From: Rutidosis leptorrhynchoides
Taxonomy: Eukaryota > Streptophyta > Magnoliopsida > Asterales > Asteraceae
Direction of reading: 5' to 3'
Length of the DNA: 64,000 bases
Assembly (NCBI RefSeq): GCF_046630445.1
Contig: NC_092338.1
Span: forward strand, 150,274,501 to 150,338,500
The position numbers were made by a program, and so were the translations under genes. Numbering within the stretch: position 1 is the stretch's first letter; each line of letters begins with the position of its first letter. The notes under the pieces are model-generated. The model was not told the origin of the DNA and did no database searches. It saw only the letters and a list, made by a program, of their open reading frames with translations. This document shows positions 47,368 through 59,279 of the stretch, piece after piece.

Positions 47368-50300
47368 CTAGATATAAGTAGTAGTATATATACTTTAATA
47401 TATAAATATTAATGATTCATTAGATGGCGTAATTGATAGATATGATATAATAAATAGTAATATATCATGTGTAATTGCTATATTATTATCACTATTTACA
47501 TTACTAATAATTGTATCATTAATATTATTATATAAAGAATATACATATATATGAAATTTGATAAGTGTAAGTTGTTGTATTGTTATTGTTAATACTATTA
47601 TTATCAATACAATTAATATTATTATAATTAATAATATTATTAGTACCATTAATAATATTAATGTTTTTATTATTAAAAATCAGAGTTAGATATATTATTA
47701 TTATCCATAGATAATATATAGATATGAAAGTGGGTATATATAAATTAATATAGTATTATTATAATTAGTACTATTGTTATTAATAATATTATTACACATT
47801 TTATAGTAATTGACATTGGTAATAATATTATTACTTCTATTATATTGTCATAAATTTGTATTATTATAAATTATAATATTAAAAGTAGTATTATTATAGT
47901 TATATTCATTAATAACCTTATTATTATTTATTCCATTAAAATTCTTAATATTGTGATTTATTACTTGTATTATTATTATTATTATTAGTATATTTGTATT
48001 TGTATTAGTATTAATATAAATATAAAAAAAAAAATTTATTTATAATAGAGTAATCATACGCGTGATTTGAAGAATCCAAATCTGTTTGCAATCTTTTTCC
48101 AACTGTTTAAATTTTTGTTTATGTTCCTCAATCGAACGTAACCCATTGATAAATCCAAAAGCAGTTAGAGATTCCTTCTCCTTTCTTTTTTTTTATATTT
48201 TTTCGGTACCTGGTTCATCCTTCTGTCGACATCCCTCTCTGTATATATCGATCTATCAGCTTCTACTATGGGAGAATTATTGAATGTATCGCTATCATTA
48301 TCACATATCAATTATAAATCCTTTTTATCTCTTAGTAGAACAAAATATTTAAAAAAAAAAAACCGAAGGTCCCTCTGTGTTTCCATCTTTTTTTTGCCAA
48401 AAATTCAAATCGAACAAATTATCCAAATCCTTAAATGCAGTTACCTTAGGAATTGTTCGTTCAAACTTTCTCCAAAATCTCAGGTACCAATTCGTCATAT
48501 CGAGCTCAAATTTATGAGTCAAAGTTCTTGAGTAAAAAGTCAACCGATTTGATTATCAAGAAATTCGAGTTTGTTATGATGTTTCAAGTGTAATTAATGA
48601 TTCTAATAGCTTTTAGGAGTTGATTACAATCTATTTCGTGTTGTTAGTTTGGGCTAAAATGTTTTCGAAATCAATTTGAATTTTTTTTTTCTTTATTTAC
48701 GAAGGCAGCACAACAGCAGTTGTGTTCTGTTATTTTTTTTATATTTAAGAACTCATTTTATTTATTTCTGATTGTTACTAGTCCTATGTAAAATCACGAA
48801 TTTGCTAGTTGAGTTTGGTTGTTGGTTGGATCATGTGAATACATGAGGAAGAAGATGGAACTCGAAAATCAGGGGTTAAATAAAACATATACTGAGTATA
48901 AATCAGAAAAACATAACTGGAGCATTGGTTAAGAGGTGGTGTTGGGTAGCGAGAGGTCTCGGGTTCGAGACCCGGCTGTGGCATTTTTTTTTATTGGAGG
49001 TAGTTTTCAATTTTTTTTCTTAATTGGATTATTATTATTATCATTATTATTAATATTATTGTTATCATTATTATTATTATTCTAATTGTTATTACTATTA
49101 ATATTAGAACAAGTATTATAACTAAGATTATTGTTATTGTTTATATATTATCATTAATTATCATTGTTGTTCTCTTTATCATAAATATTAAAAGTATTAT
49201 TATATAGTTATTGAAATCTCTAGTAAAAATATCATTCTTATTTTTTTTCTATTTAATTATTAAAATTAACATTTTTATTCATATTATTATTATTAATATA
49301 TTTATTAATATTATTATTATCATTATTAGTATCATGATTATTAAGTATTATACATACTTGTGTTATTATGAAAAAGATAGTAATTGATATGTTTTGATGC
49401 TAAAGAATATAAGTATAATATTAGTATTAGTATCACTTTCTATAATTATTAGTATTAATATTGACGTAAGTATTATTATTAGTAGTATCACTTTCATTAA
49501 AATGATTATCATTAACGAGTATTGTTATTATTAAAAATTAATATAATCATTACTAAAAAGTATCATTGCTTTGAATATATATATATATTTTTTATGAAAA
49601 CTGTTATTAATACTATCAATATTATTATTAAGAAAATTATTATTTTTATCATTATACTATTCTAGTATTACTATAATTATATTATGTAAACAAAAGATTT
49701 CTTAAATAAAAAGATATATGATATAAAACTTAACTATATTAAAATTCTTATTTATTTAAATATATAAGTTAACATATAATTTATTAATATAAGAATTATA
49801 TCATTAATAATAATAGATATAAATTTATTCGATTACGATTATAGGTATTAATATACATATGAATGATATAGGTTCGTGAATCCGAGGCCAACCTTGCATT
49901 GTTCAATGTCATCATATGTATTTTACTACAAAATACAGTACTGTAAGTTCATTTGCTCCCTTTTTACTCATTACATTTTTGGACTGTGAATTCATGCAAA
50001 GTTTTAATAACTGTTTTACAATATTTATATGCATGAGTTCATTTGAATCCCTTTTACTCTTTACATTTTTGGGCTGAGAAAAATGCAAATGCTTTATTAA
50101 CTGTTTTACAATATTTATACGCGTGAGTTTCATTTGCTCCCATTTTAAATGCTTTTGCAATATATATTTTTGGAACTGAGAATACATGCGCTGCTTTTAT
50201 AAATGCTTTACGAAATAGACACAAGTAATCGAAACTGCATTCTATGGTTGGATTATCTAATTGAATATGCCCTTTTTATTTAGTCTGGTATTCTAAGAAT

Positions 50301-50963
50301 TAGGGAACAGACACCCTAATTGACGCGAATCCTAAAGATAGATCTATCGGGCCCAACAAGCCCCATCCAAAGTACCGGATGCTTTAGTACTTCGAAATTT
50401 ATATCATGTCCGAAGAAGGATCCCGGAATGATGGGGATATTCTTATATGCATATTGTGAATGTCGATTACCAGGTGTTCAATCCATATGAATGATATTTT
50501 TATCTCTATGCATGGGACGTATGTTTATGAGAAATGGAAATATGAAATCTTGTGGTCTATTAAATTATGAAATGATTATTTATGTAAACTAATGAACTCA
50601 CCAACCTTTTGGTTGACACTTTAAAGCATGTTTATTCTCAGGTACGAAAGAAATCTTTCGTTGTGCATTTGCTCATTTTAGAGATATTACTTGGAGTCAT
50701 TCATTACATATTTCAAAAGACGTTGCATTCGAGTAGTTGAATTCATCAAGATTATTATTAAGTCAATTATAGTTAGATATATTATAAAATGGTATGCATG
50801 CCGTCAACTTGCGTTGTAATGAAAGTTTGTCTTTTCAAAAACGAATGCAATGTTTGTAAAATGTATCATATAGAGGTCAAATACCTCGCGATGTAATCAA
50901 CTGTTGAGAATCGTTTATAATCAATATGGACTTCGTCCGGATGGATTAGAACGGGTCCTTTCA
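47148..50963 (+). repeat. 3' LTR of B2
   Basis: 3816 bases, very close to 38862-42693. Ends tcctttca, followed by GAGGA. Confidence 0.95.
48919..48982 (+). ncRNA. tRNA-like Pol III segment in the B2 3' LTR
   Basis: A-box-like segment from 48926 and B-box 48962-48972, followed by a T run; same as 40649-40712 apart from one base between the boxes. Confidence 0.6.
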
Positions 50964-50968
50964 GAGGA
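50964..50968. repeat. target duplication of B2, right (GAGGA)
   Basis: Equals 38857-38861. Confidence 0.95.
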
Positions 50969-52330
50969 GACAACCAAGGCATTTTTAATGAAGGAGAATG
51001 AGTTCTTAAAGCAATAATTAAGACCTGAACAAGCATCATTCCGAAAACTTGAGAGCACCGTAGGGAGATTATCAAACCAGGTCGCCGAGAGACCTCAAGG
51101 TACTTTACCGTCAAACACACAAGTTAATCCCAACAACACTTACAACAATAATCGAAACAATCAATACCAAAACCAAAACAACAACAACACAAGAGTCATT
51201 CCTATTGAGAGCATCAACACAAACCAAAACCTAAACCACCCAAACTGAAGTGAAAATGTCAATGCCATAACCACTCGAAGTGGTCTAACCTTGAATGAGG
51301 GAATTGAAAGTCCTGAACCACAAACCTTTATCACCCAAGAACCACCACCAAGCTTTATCGAAGAGGAGATCGGGATTAGTAAGGATAATGGTAAAGAAAA
51401 GGTCGAATCAACCGGGGTTAAGGTTAAAGATGAAACGGGTGAGAAAAAGGGTAATGAGCCTTTGAAGGCTACAAAAGAGGTTCCATATCTGAAAGCTTTA
51501 AGGAAGGACAAGTTAGCCGCTCAATACAAGAAGTTTCAAGATATGATGAAAAATGTGTCGGTCAACTTGCCAATCACCGATGTTCTAAAAGGAATGCCGA
51601 ATTATGGATGCTTCATCAAAGAGCTAATCTCTTAAAGGGATAAATATCATGATGAGACATCCTTTTTCATTGAGAAAGAGTGTAATAAAATTCTTGCATC
51701 AAGTCCAAGGAATCCTAAGAAGTTAGGAGATCCGGGAAAATTTGTTTTTCTATGCAAGTTTGGTGACTCGGGAGTTGTAAGAATTAACCTTATGCCCCAT
51801 TCACTTTACGAAAGACATGGCCTTAGACCTCGCAAACCGACCAGAATTAGAATTAGATTGGCCAATCATTCGTTTGACACCACCATTGGTATCGCTGAGG
51901 ACATCTTGGTTACCATTGACACCTTGGTGTTCCCGGTTGATTTTGTAATCATGGAGTTGAAGGAAGACCTTCAAGTTCCACTTATCCTAGGGAGACCATT
52001 TCTAGCAACCGCCGACACCATCATCTTAGTCCAACGCAACCAACTCAACATTAGACTTGGTGAATAGCGTGTGACCATTAACATCTGGGAAGCTATGAAG
52101 CAACCGAGTAACACCGATGATGATGAGTGTTATGCCTTTAACCATATTAACCATTATGTGGATGAAGAGCATGAAAAACTCTTAGAGGTTGATACCACCG
52201 GGTTCAATCCACTTTCTGAAAATGAAATTGTGGACCTAGAGGCCGACTTTACAGATTCAATGAATGTTAATGTTGATGAATGTGATCTTGAAGGTGAAAC
52301 CACTCGGGAAGAGTCATTCGAGGCTATTCC
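50969..52330 (+). mobile_element. Athila 2, gag tail and protease (decayed)
   Basis: Continues the gag tail after B2 (Asn/Gln-rich, then Glu/Lys-rich linker 51290-51640). The aspartic protease region (about 51660-52070) ends in PLILGRPFLATAD, the conserved Athila protease flap/C-terminal motif. Acidic linker sequence follows up to the B3 insertion. Processing of the Gag-Pol polyprotein is the family role. Broken in a few places. Confidence 0.75.
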
Positions 52331-52489
52331 TGTGACGGCCCGGAAATTTCTGACCAAATTTAAACTTAATCTTTATATATTTCTGACACGATAAGCAAAG
52401 TCTGTAATGTTGAGTCTCAAAAATTTTGAACTGTTTTATATGTTCAATTGACCCTCGACCAGTTTCGACGATTCACGAACCACTATTTG

Positions 52490-52578
<89 letters not shown>

Positions 52579-52654
52579 TTATTATAAATTAAATTATCAT
52601 AAGAGTTAATTAATTGTGTAAATAAAATAATATATAATATTATCATTAAAATAA
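52331..52654 (+). repeat. B3: start of a third B-type LTR, cut by A2
   Basis: tgtgacggcccggaaatttc and the next 150 bases are clearly related to the B1 and B2 LTR starts (shared cgattcacgaacc and taatgttgagtct). An (AT)n tract (52493-52575) follows. The LTR is interrupted at 52655 by A2 and does not resume in the window. Confidence 0.8.
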
Positions 52655-55600
52655 TGTAGTGACCCGAACTTTTCCATGTTTATATATATTAATTGAGATT
52701 GATATTTACATGACTAAATGTTTTCAACGTGTTAAGCAATTAAACTTGTTAAGACTTGATTAAATGAAATAAGTTTCATATAGACAATTGATCACCCAAG
52801 TTGACCGGAGATTCACGAACGTTACAAATTTGTAAAAACTACATGTTGTGGTATATATAGACATATATATATGGTTGACATGAGATTATGATGAGTAAGT
52901 ATCTCACTAAGTATATTAACAATGTGTGATATACATAGGAAATGAGATTACAAAGTTAAGAAACTCGAAATGATATATATAACGATTATCGTTATGATAA
53001 CGTCTACTAAATACATATGTATCATATTAAGATATTTATACACTATATTTAACATGATAAAATGATATTTAAATATATCATTAAGTGTGTTAACAATGAA
53101 CTACATATGTAAAAACAAGACTACTAACTCAAGAATTACGAAACGAGACTTATATGTAACGATTATCGTTGTAATGATATTTTAATGTATATATCATATT
53201 AAGATATATTCATACATCATAATATCATGATAACATAATAATTTAACATCTCATTTGATATAATAAAAATTGGGTTAACAACATTAATTGAGATCGTTAA
53301 CTTAAAGGTTTCAAAACAACACTTACAGGTAACGACTAACGAAGACTTAACGACTCCATTAGAATGTATATACATGTTGTGTTTTGATATGTATTCTTAC
53401 ACTTTTGAAAGACTTCAAGACACATATCAAAGTACTTCTACTTAATAAAAATGCTTACAAGTACATCCTCGTTCAGTTTCATCAACAATTCTACTCGTAT
53501 GCACCCGTATTCGTACTCGTACAATACACAGCTTTTAGATGTATGTACTATTAGTATATACACTCCAATGATCAGCTCTTAGCAGCACATGTGAGTCACC
53601 TAACACATGTGGGAACCATCATTTGGCAACTAGCATGAAATATCTCATAAAATTACAAAAATATTAGTAATCATTCATGACTTATTTACATGAAAACAAA
53701 ATTACATATCCTTTATATCTAATCCATATACCAACGACCAAAAACACCTACAAATACTTTCATTCTTCAATTTTCTTCATCTAATTGATCTCTCTCAAGT
53801 TCCATCTTCAAGTTCTAAGTGTTCTTCATAAATTTCATAAGTATAGTTTCATAAAAATCAAGAATACTTTCAAGTTTGCAAGTCTACTTCCAAGCTTTCT
53901 AATCCATTCCAAGTAATAATATAAGATCAAGGAACCTTTGTTATTTATAATAGGTTATCTTTCTAATTCAAGATAATATTCATATTCAAACTTTGATTCA
54001 ATTTCTACAACTATAACAATCTTATTTCGAGTGAAATTCTTACTTGAACTGTTTTCGTGTCATGATTCTGTTTCAAGAACTTTCAAGCCATCCAAGGATC
54101 CTTTGAAGCTAGATCCATTTTTCTCATTTCCAGTAGTTTTATCCAGAAAACTTGAGGTAGTAATGATATTCATAACATCATTCGATTCATACATATAAAG
54201 CTATCTTATTCAAAGGTTTAAACTTGTAATCACTAGAACATAGTTTAGTTAATTCTAAACTTGTTCGCAAACAAAAGTTAATCATTCTAACTTGACTTTT
54301 AAAATCAACTAAACACATGTTCTATATCTATATGATATGCTAAATTAATGATTTAAAACATGGAAATACGATGAACACCATAAAATCAGATATACGCCGT
54401 CGTAGTGAAACCGGGGGCTGTTTTGGTTTGGATAATTAAAAACTATGATAAACTTTGATTTAAAAGTTGTTCTTCTGGGAAAATTATTTTTCATATGAAC
54501 ATGAAACGATATTCAAAAATCTTGGTTAAACTCAAAGTGAAAGTATGTTTTTCAAAATGGTCATCAAGATGTCGTTCTTTCGACGGAAATGACTACCTCT
54601 TTAGTAATTGACATGTAACTTAAATTTTCGACTATAAACCTATACTTTTTCTGTTTGGATTCTTAAATTAGATTTCAATATGAAATCATAGCAATTTGAT
54701 TCACTCAAAACGGATTTAAAATGAAGAAGTTATGGGTAAAACAAGATTGGATATTTTTGATCTTTTTAGCTACGGGAAATGTTTAACAAATCTATACAAA
54801 TCATATCCTAGCTAACTTATATTGTATTATACATGTATTCTAATATATTATGTAATCTTGGGATACCATAGACACGTATGCAAATGTTTTGACATATCAT
54901 ATCGACCCATGTATATATATTATTTGGAACAACCATAGACACTCTATATGCAGTAATGTTGGAGTTAGCTATACAGGGTTGAGGTTGATTCCAAAAATAT
55001 ATATACTTTGAGTTGTGATCTAGCCTGAGACGTGTATACACTGGGTCATGGATTGATTCAAGATAATATATATATCGATTTATTTCTGTACATCTAACTG
55101 TGGACAACTAGTTGTAGGTTATTAACGAGGACAGCTGACTTAATACACTCAAATCTTTAAAACATAATAAAAATGGTTGTAATTATATTTTGATCATACT
55201 TTGATATATATGTACATATTTGTATAGGTTTGTGAATCGATCCGTGGCCAAGTCTTATTTCCGAGGAAGGAAATATCTGTGAAAGTGAGTTATAGTCCCA
55301 CTTTTAAAATCTAATATTTTTGGGATGAGAATACATGCAGGTTTTATAAATGATTTACAAAATAGACACAAGTACGTGAAACTACATTGTATGGTTGAAT
55401 TATCAAAATCGAATATGCCCCTTTTTATTAAGTCTGGTAATATAAGAATTAGGGGACATACACCCTAATTGACGCGAATCTTAAAGATAGATCTATTGGG
55501 CCTAACAAACCCCATCCAAAGTACCGGATGCTTTAGTACTTCGAAATTTATATCATATTCGAGGGGTGTCCCGGAATGATGAGGATATTCTTATATATGC

Positions 55601-56119
55601 ATCTTGTTAATGTCGGTTACCAGGTGTTCACCATATGAATGATTTTTATCTCTATGTATGGGATGTGTATTGAAATATGAAATCTTGTAGTCTATTATTA
55701 TGATTTGATAATATATAGGTTAAACCTATAACTCACCAACATTTTTGTTGACGTTTTAAGCATGTTTATTCTCAGGTGATTATTAAGAGCTTCCGCTATT
55801 GCATACTAAAATAAGGACAAGATTTGGAGTCCATGCTTGTATGATTTTATGTAAAAACTGCATTCAAGAAACTTATTTTTGATTTAATATATTCTTATTG
55901 TAAACCATTATGTAATGGTCATGTGTAAACAGTATATTTTAGATTATCATTATTTGATAATCTACGTAATGCTTTTAAAACCTTTATTGATAAAATAAAG
56001 GTTATGGTTGTTTTAAAAATGAATGCAGTCTTTGAAAAACGTCTCATATAGAGGTCAAAACGTCGCAACGAAATTAATTAATATGGAACGTTTATAATCA
56101 ATATGAACGGGACATTTCA
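52655..56119 (+). repeat. 5' LTR of A2
   Basis: 3465 bases, tgtagtgacccgaac to gacatttca. It is unusually long for a Tekay-type element. It includes the block shared with B interiors (about 54780-55130) and the shared LTR words near 55500 (agtaccggatgctttagtac) and 55759. Confidence 0.9.
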
Positions 56120-56137
56120 GTTGGTATCCGAGCGATG
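56120..56137 (+). other. primer-binding site of A2
   Basis: gttggtatccgagcgatg, initiator tRNA-Met type, abutting the LTR end. The next roughly 110 bases (tgcattagtgtgtct, gtgagtctagacttcgaccg) are shared with B1 and B2 and may hold packaging signals. Confidence 0.85.
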
Positions 56138-56328
56138 GTCTTAGAGAACCAGAAAATTTGCATTAGTGTGTCTTATCGAGTTTGTTAGGATGCATTAGTG
56201 AGTCTAGACTTCGACCGTGTTTTCTTTAAAAATGATTGCTTAACATTTTTGTTGGAAACTATATATTATTAACATGTAAATATTATGTGATATATTAATC
56301 TCTTAACATGTTTGATATTGTGTGATAG

Positions 56329-56950
56329 ATGTCTACCTCTAGCACAAATCCCTTTGACTCACCTAATAATAACGAAGAGTCGAATATATATTGGCAAGAT
56401 TCACAAGTTCCCGAAGAACCGGAAGAAGAGGAAACGGAACCGGAAGAAGAGGAACCGGAAGAAGAGGAACCAGAAGAAGAGGAACCGGAAGAAGAAGAGG
56501 TTCCGGAGGGGGGAATAGTAGGAACCACAGAAAACCGGTCAAATAAAAGAAAATCCTCAACCAATGGACCAAAGTTAATAATGGTCAATGGTGTTTCCAC
56601 TAAGGAAGCAAAATATTGGGAAAATTACCAATTTTCTGATGAATCGGATCCTGATGAGGATTCCGATGATGTTATAGAAATTACCCCGACCTAATTTAAT
56701 GAGGCAAAAGAAAATAATAAGGGAAAAGGCATCAAAATAGAGAAATCTAATTTCGACCCCGATGAACTTTATATGTACCGTCAACACCCGTATTTTCAAT
56801 ATCGTGACAATAACCCGGGAACCTCTAAACCACCAGGTTTTTCTAAACCAATGTGGAAAATGACGGCTCGTATTAGAGGAACATCATATATCCCTAGAAA
56901 ATTTGGAAAAAGAACCAAGTCCGAAGAAGAAGAAACCAGTGATTCAGATT
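56329..56950 (+). mobile_element. acidic Glu/Pro-rich accessory frame of A2
   Basis: Opens MSTSSTNPFDSPNNNEES, then a run of EEEPE units from an 18-base purine repeat (about 56410-56500), a short basic patch (NRSNKRKSS) and an acidic end; coding-like sequence extends to about 56950. Same frame as at 1-298 in A1. It looks broken at least once in this copy. Highly acidic low-complexity proteins can act as chaperones or transcription activators, but nothing here proves a role. No family recognised. Confidence 0.55.
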
Positions 56951-57081
56951 AGAGGGGTGTGAGCATGTTGTGTAATAAATGTATTGTAGTGTGCTTGTAC
57001 TTTTATGTTCTATGTAAAAATTGCTTGTATTGTTTGTTATTACGAATCTAATCCTTGTCTATTTTACAGTATAAAAACAAA

Positions 57082-57774
57082 ATGGACGTTAAGGGTAGAC
57101 AACCGAATATTTTAGAAGACCTACCAGAGGATATGATTGAGGAAATCTTGTCAAGAGTCGGTCAGAATTCATCAGCACATTTAGTTATGGAAAAATTAAC
57201 TTGTCAAACATTTGAAAGACTTTCCAGAAATGCCTTAGTTTATAAAAGGCTTTCCTTTGATAGGTGGGGTATATCACATTGGGGAGACTTTAAATTACGC
57301 CGTGTTTTCTTTAAAGCGTTAAATGCGGGGAACCCAAACGCAATTTTACGCTACGGGTTAAGAACCTATTTTGACTCAACATATCCCAACATAGGATTTC
57401 TTGAATTAGAAAGAGCTTCTAACATGCAACATAAAGAAGCATGTTATGCTTACGGGTTAGTGATGTTCGCTTCTTACCAAAGTGAGAAAAAGAACATCGG
57501 ATTGCAGCTTTTAAATAAAACTTTCCCACAAGTAACGGATTCAGTAGTTGGGGTGAGAAACAAGGTTTTTAGATTATTACGGGGCTGTTGGACATTACAA
57601 AACCCTCGTCCTTTTGACGACATTACAACATGCTGCCTAGCCAATGGTCATAACAGTTATTTTCCACAAGACCAAGGATGGGAAGTCGTCTTAGTAAAAC
57701 CAGAATGCATGACTTGTTTCTGGACTTATGAATTACGTGTCTTTATTTCCTATGCTGAACAACTTACGTATTAA
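57082..57774 (+). CDS. F-box protein with Sel1-like segment, carried inside A2 (intact frame)
   Basis: 230 residues from the ATG at 57082. Residues about 10-50 form an F-box (LEDLPEDMIEEILSRV, then a Cys and Phe as in the domain core, then VYKRLSFD). Residues about 80-145 contain a Sel1-like helical repeat (HKEACYAYGLVMFA, then GLQLLNK). Near the C-terminus PECMTCFWTYELRVF resembles the Cys/Trp patch of Arabidopsis At2g35280-like F-box proteins. That host family is the likely source. F-box proteins recruit substrates to SCF ubiquitin ligases; the target here is unknown. It lies between the primer site and gag, in sense, with a pyrimidine/cag acceptor-like sequence (ctattttacag) just before the ATG. 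The frame is intact although gag-pol in the same copy is broken. It could be a captured host gene or a long-standing element gene. Confidence 0.75.
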   Translation: MDVKGRQPNILEDLPEDMIEEILSRVGQNSSAHLVMEKLTCQTFERLSRNALVYKRLSFDRWGISHWGDFKLRRVFFKALNAGNPNAILRYGLRTYFDSTYPNIGFLELERASNMQHKEACYAYGLVMFASYQSEKKNIGLQLLNKTFPQVTDSVVGVRNKVFRLLRGCWTLQNPRPFDDITTCCLANGHNSYFPQDQGWEVVLVKPECMTCFWTYELRVFISYAEQLTY

Positions 57775-57944
57775 CTAGATTTATCTTCAAAACTGTCCTG
57801 TATCATAGTGTACTACATTTCATGTTATATGTAATATAGCGAAGTTGTAAGTTTGAAGAATATTTGTATGTGATATATTATCATAATCAGTTTTTCATAT
57901 GGAATTGTAGTAGTTGAATTGTATATTAGCTACTAAGTATGAAC

Positions 57945-57965
57945 TTAACGGGTAGGTAGTACCCG
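57945..57965 (+). other. internal polypurine-like motif of A2
   Basis: ttaacgggtaggtagtacccg, the same core as the terminal polypurine tracts of B1 and B2, with an inverted repeat cgggta/tacccg. It lies between the F-box gene and gag. Confidence 0.55.
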
Positions 57966-58097
57966 AATTTAAACTTATAAAACACTAATATAAAGAAAAA
58001 GCTTTTATAAATGAGTTCATATTATGCTACGAGATACTATTGACTACTCTTAATATTCTGTATGATTAACTTGTTTCATTTGACTATTTTGAAGGAA

Positions 58098-59230
58098 ATG
58101 GCACCAACTACTCGACACACCTTGAATATGAGCGAAGAGGAATTTCGTGCCTTTCTTGCTTCAAACATAGCCGCAGTACAGGCCGCGCTACATACCAACA
58201 ATAACTCTAAATCTAGCAATACAACTAACGACGCAAGAAATCATGTAGGATGCTCCTACAAGGAATTCACTGCTTGCAAACCTTCAGAATTTGATGGGAC
58301 CGAAGGACCAATCGGATTGAAACGGTGGACCGAGGAAGTTGAATCGGTGTTTGCCATAAGTAAGTGTGCTGAAGGAGACAAAGTGAACTACGCTATGCAT
58401 ACCTTCACAGGTATTTCGTTATCATGGTGGAATACCTATCTAGAGCAAGTGGGACAAGATGCTGCTTACGTGCTACCGTGGTCAGCATTCAAGCACTTGA
58501 TGAATGAGAAGTACCATCCCAGAACCGAGGTCAATAAGCTCAAGTCAGAACTTAGAGGGTTACGAACACAGGGATTCGATATTACTTCGTACGAAAGACG
58601 ATTCACAGAATTGTGCCTATTATGTCCGAGAGCGTTCGAAGATGAGGAAGAGAAGATCGACGCGTTTGTGAAAGGGTTACCGGAGAGAATCCAAGAAGAT
58701 ATAAGTTCACACGAGCCTGCCTCCATATAAAAGGCATGTAGAATGGCTCACAAACTAGTGAACTAGATTGAGGGAAGAATTAAAGAACAGGCGGCCGAAG
58801 AGGCCAACGTGAAGCTAGTCAAAAGAAAGTGGGAGGAAAACGGTGATAAGAGTCACCAAAACAACAACAACTATCCCAACAATCGCAACATCAATCGCAA
58901 CTACAACAAATGACACAACAACAACAACAACAACAACTACAACAATCATCCCAATAACAATAACAACCGCAATAACAACAACAATCAGAAGCAGCTATGC
59001 CAAAGGTGTAAAAAGTATCACTCGGGGTTCTGCACCAAATTTTGCAATAAGTGTAAAAGAAATGGTCATAGCGCGGCGAAGTGTGAGGTCTACGGACCAG
59101 GGGTTAACAGAACGAAAGGAAAAAATGGTGTCGGAACGAGTAATGGCGTAGCAAGTAGTGTCGGAGCAAGTTGTAGTTTGTTATAAATGTGGAAAACCGG
59201 GCCACATTATTATAAATTGCCCGAACCAGG
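58098..59230 (+). mobile_element. A2 gag with nucleocapsid knuckle (decayed)
   Basis: The gag domain is typical of Ty3 chromoviruses (FDGTEGPIGLKRWTEEVESV, then SLSWWNTYLEQVG and FVKGLPERIQ). Next come an Asn/Thr-rich tract from acaacaac repeats (58855-58985) and a CX2CX4HX4C knuckle CYKCGKPGHIIINC (59167-59208). It forms the particle and binds RNA. Broken in more than one place. Confidence 0.88.
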
Positions 59231-59279
59231 AGAACACGAATGGACAAGGCCGCGGAAGAGTTTTCAATATTAATGCGGC

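Larger units (their letters stand above)
38862..50963 (+). mobile_element. B2: complete giant non-autonomous LTR retrotransposon
   Basis: The element has LTRs 38862-42693 and 47148-50963, a primer site at 42694, interior 42694-47147 and a polypurine end at 47133-47147, flanked by GAGGA. The interior is colinear with that of B1: leader, decayed Ser/Asp-rich sense frame, internal polypurine motif, block shared with A LTRs, antisense coding-like block, antisense microprotein gene. No pol domains are seen. The LTRs are very similar, differing by scattered changes and AT-tract length, so this looks younger than B1. It sits in the gag tail of Athila 2. Confidence 0.95.
35592..52330 (+). mobile_element. 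Athila 2: Ty3 Athila-type element, split by B2 and cut off by B3
   Basis: The LTR begins tgatatttctcg at 35592. Gag lies at about 37374-38860. After the nested B2 (38862-50963) the element continues with gag tail and protease to 52330, where a B-type LTR begins. The family is taken from gag (KIWLRNLPSDSIRAFQDL, FLTQFFSPSK) and protease (PLILGRPFLATAD), both typical of Athila. Reverse transcriptase and integrase are beyond the nested insertions, outside the window. The 5' LTR end and primer site could not be placed. It is broken, with several interruptions besides the insertions. Confidence 0.8.

Noticed and set aside
54817-55107. 96-codon minus-strand frame in the A2 LTR
   Set aside because: It lies in the block shared with B interiors, but that block shows no clear coding pattern between copies by eye; kept only as a shared repeat.
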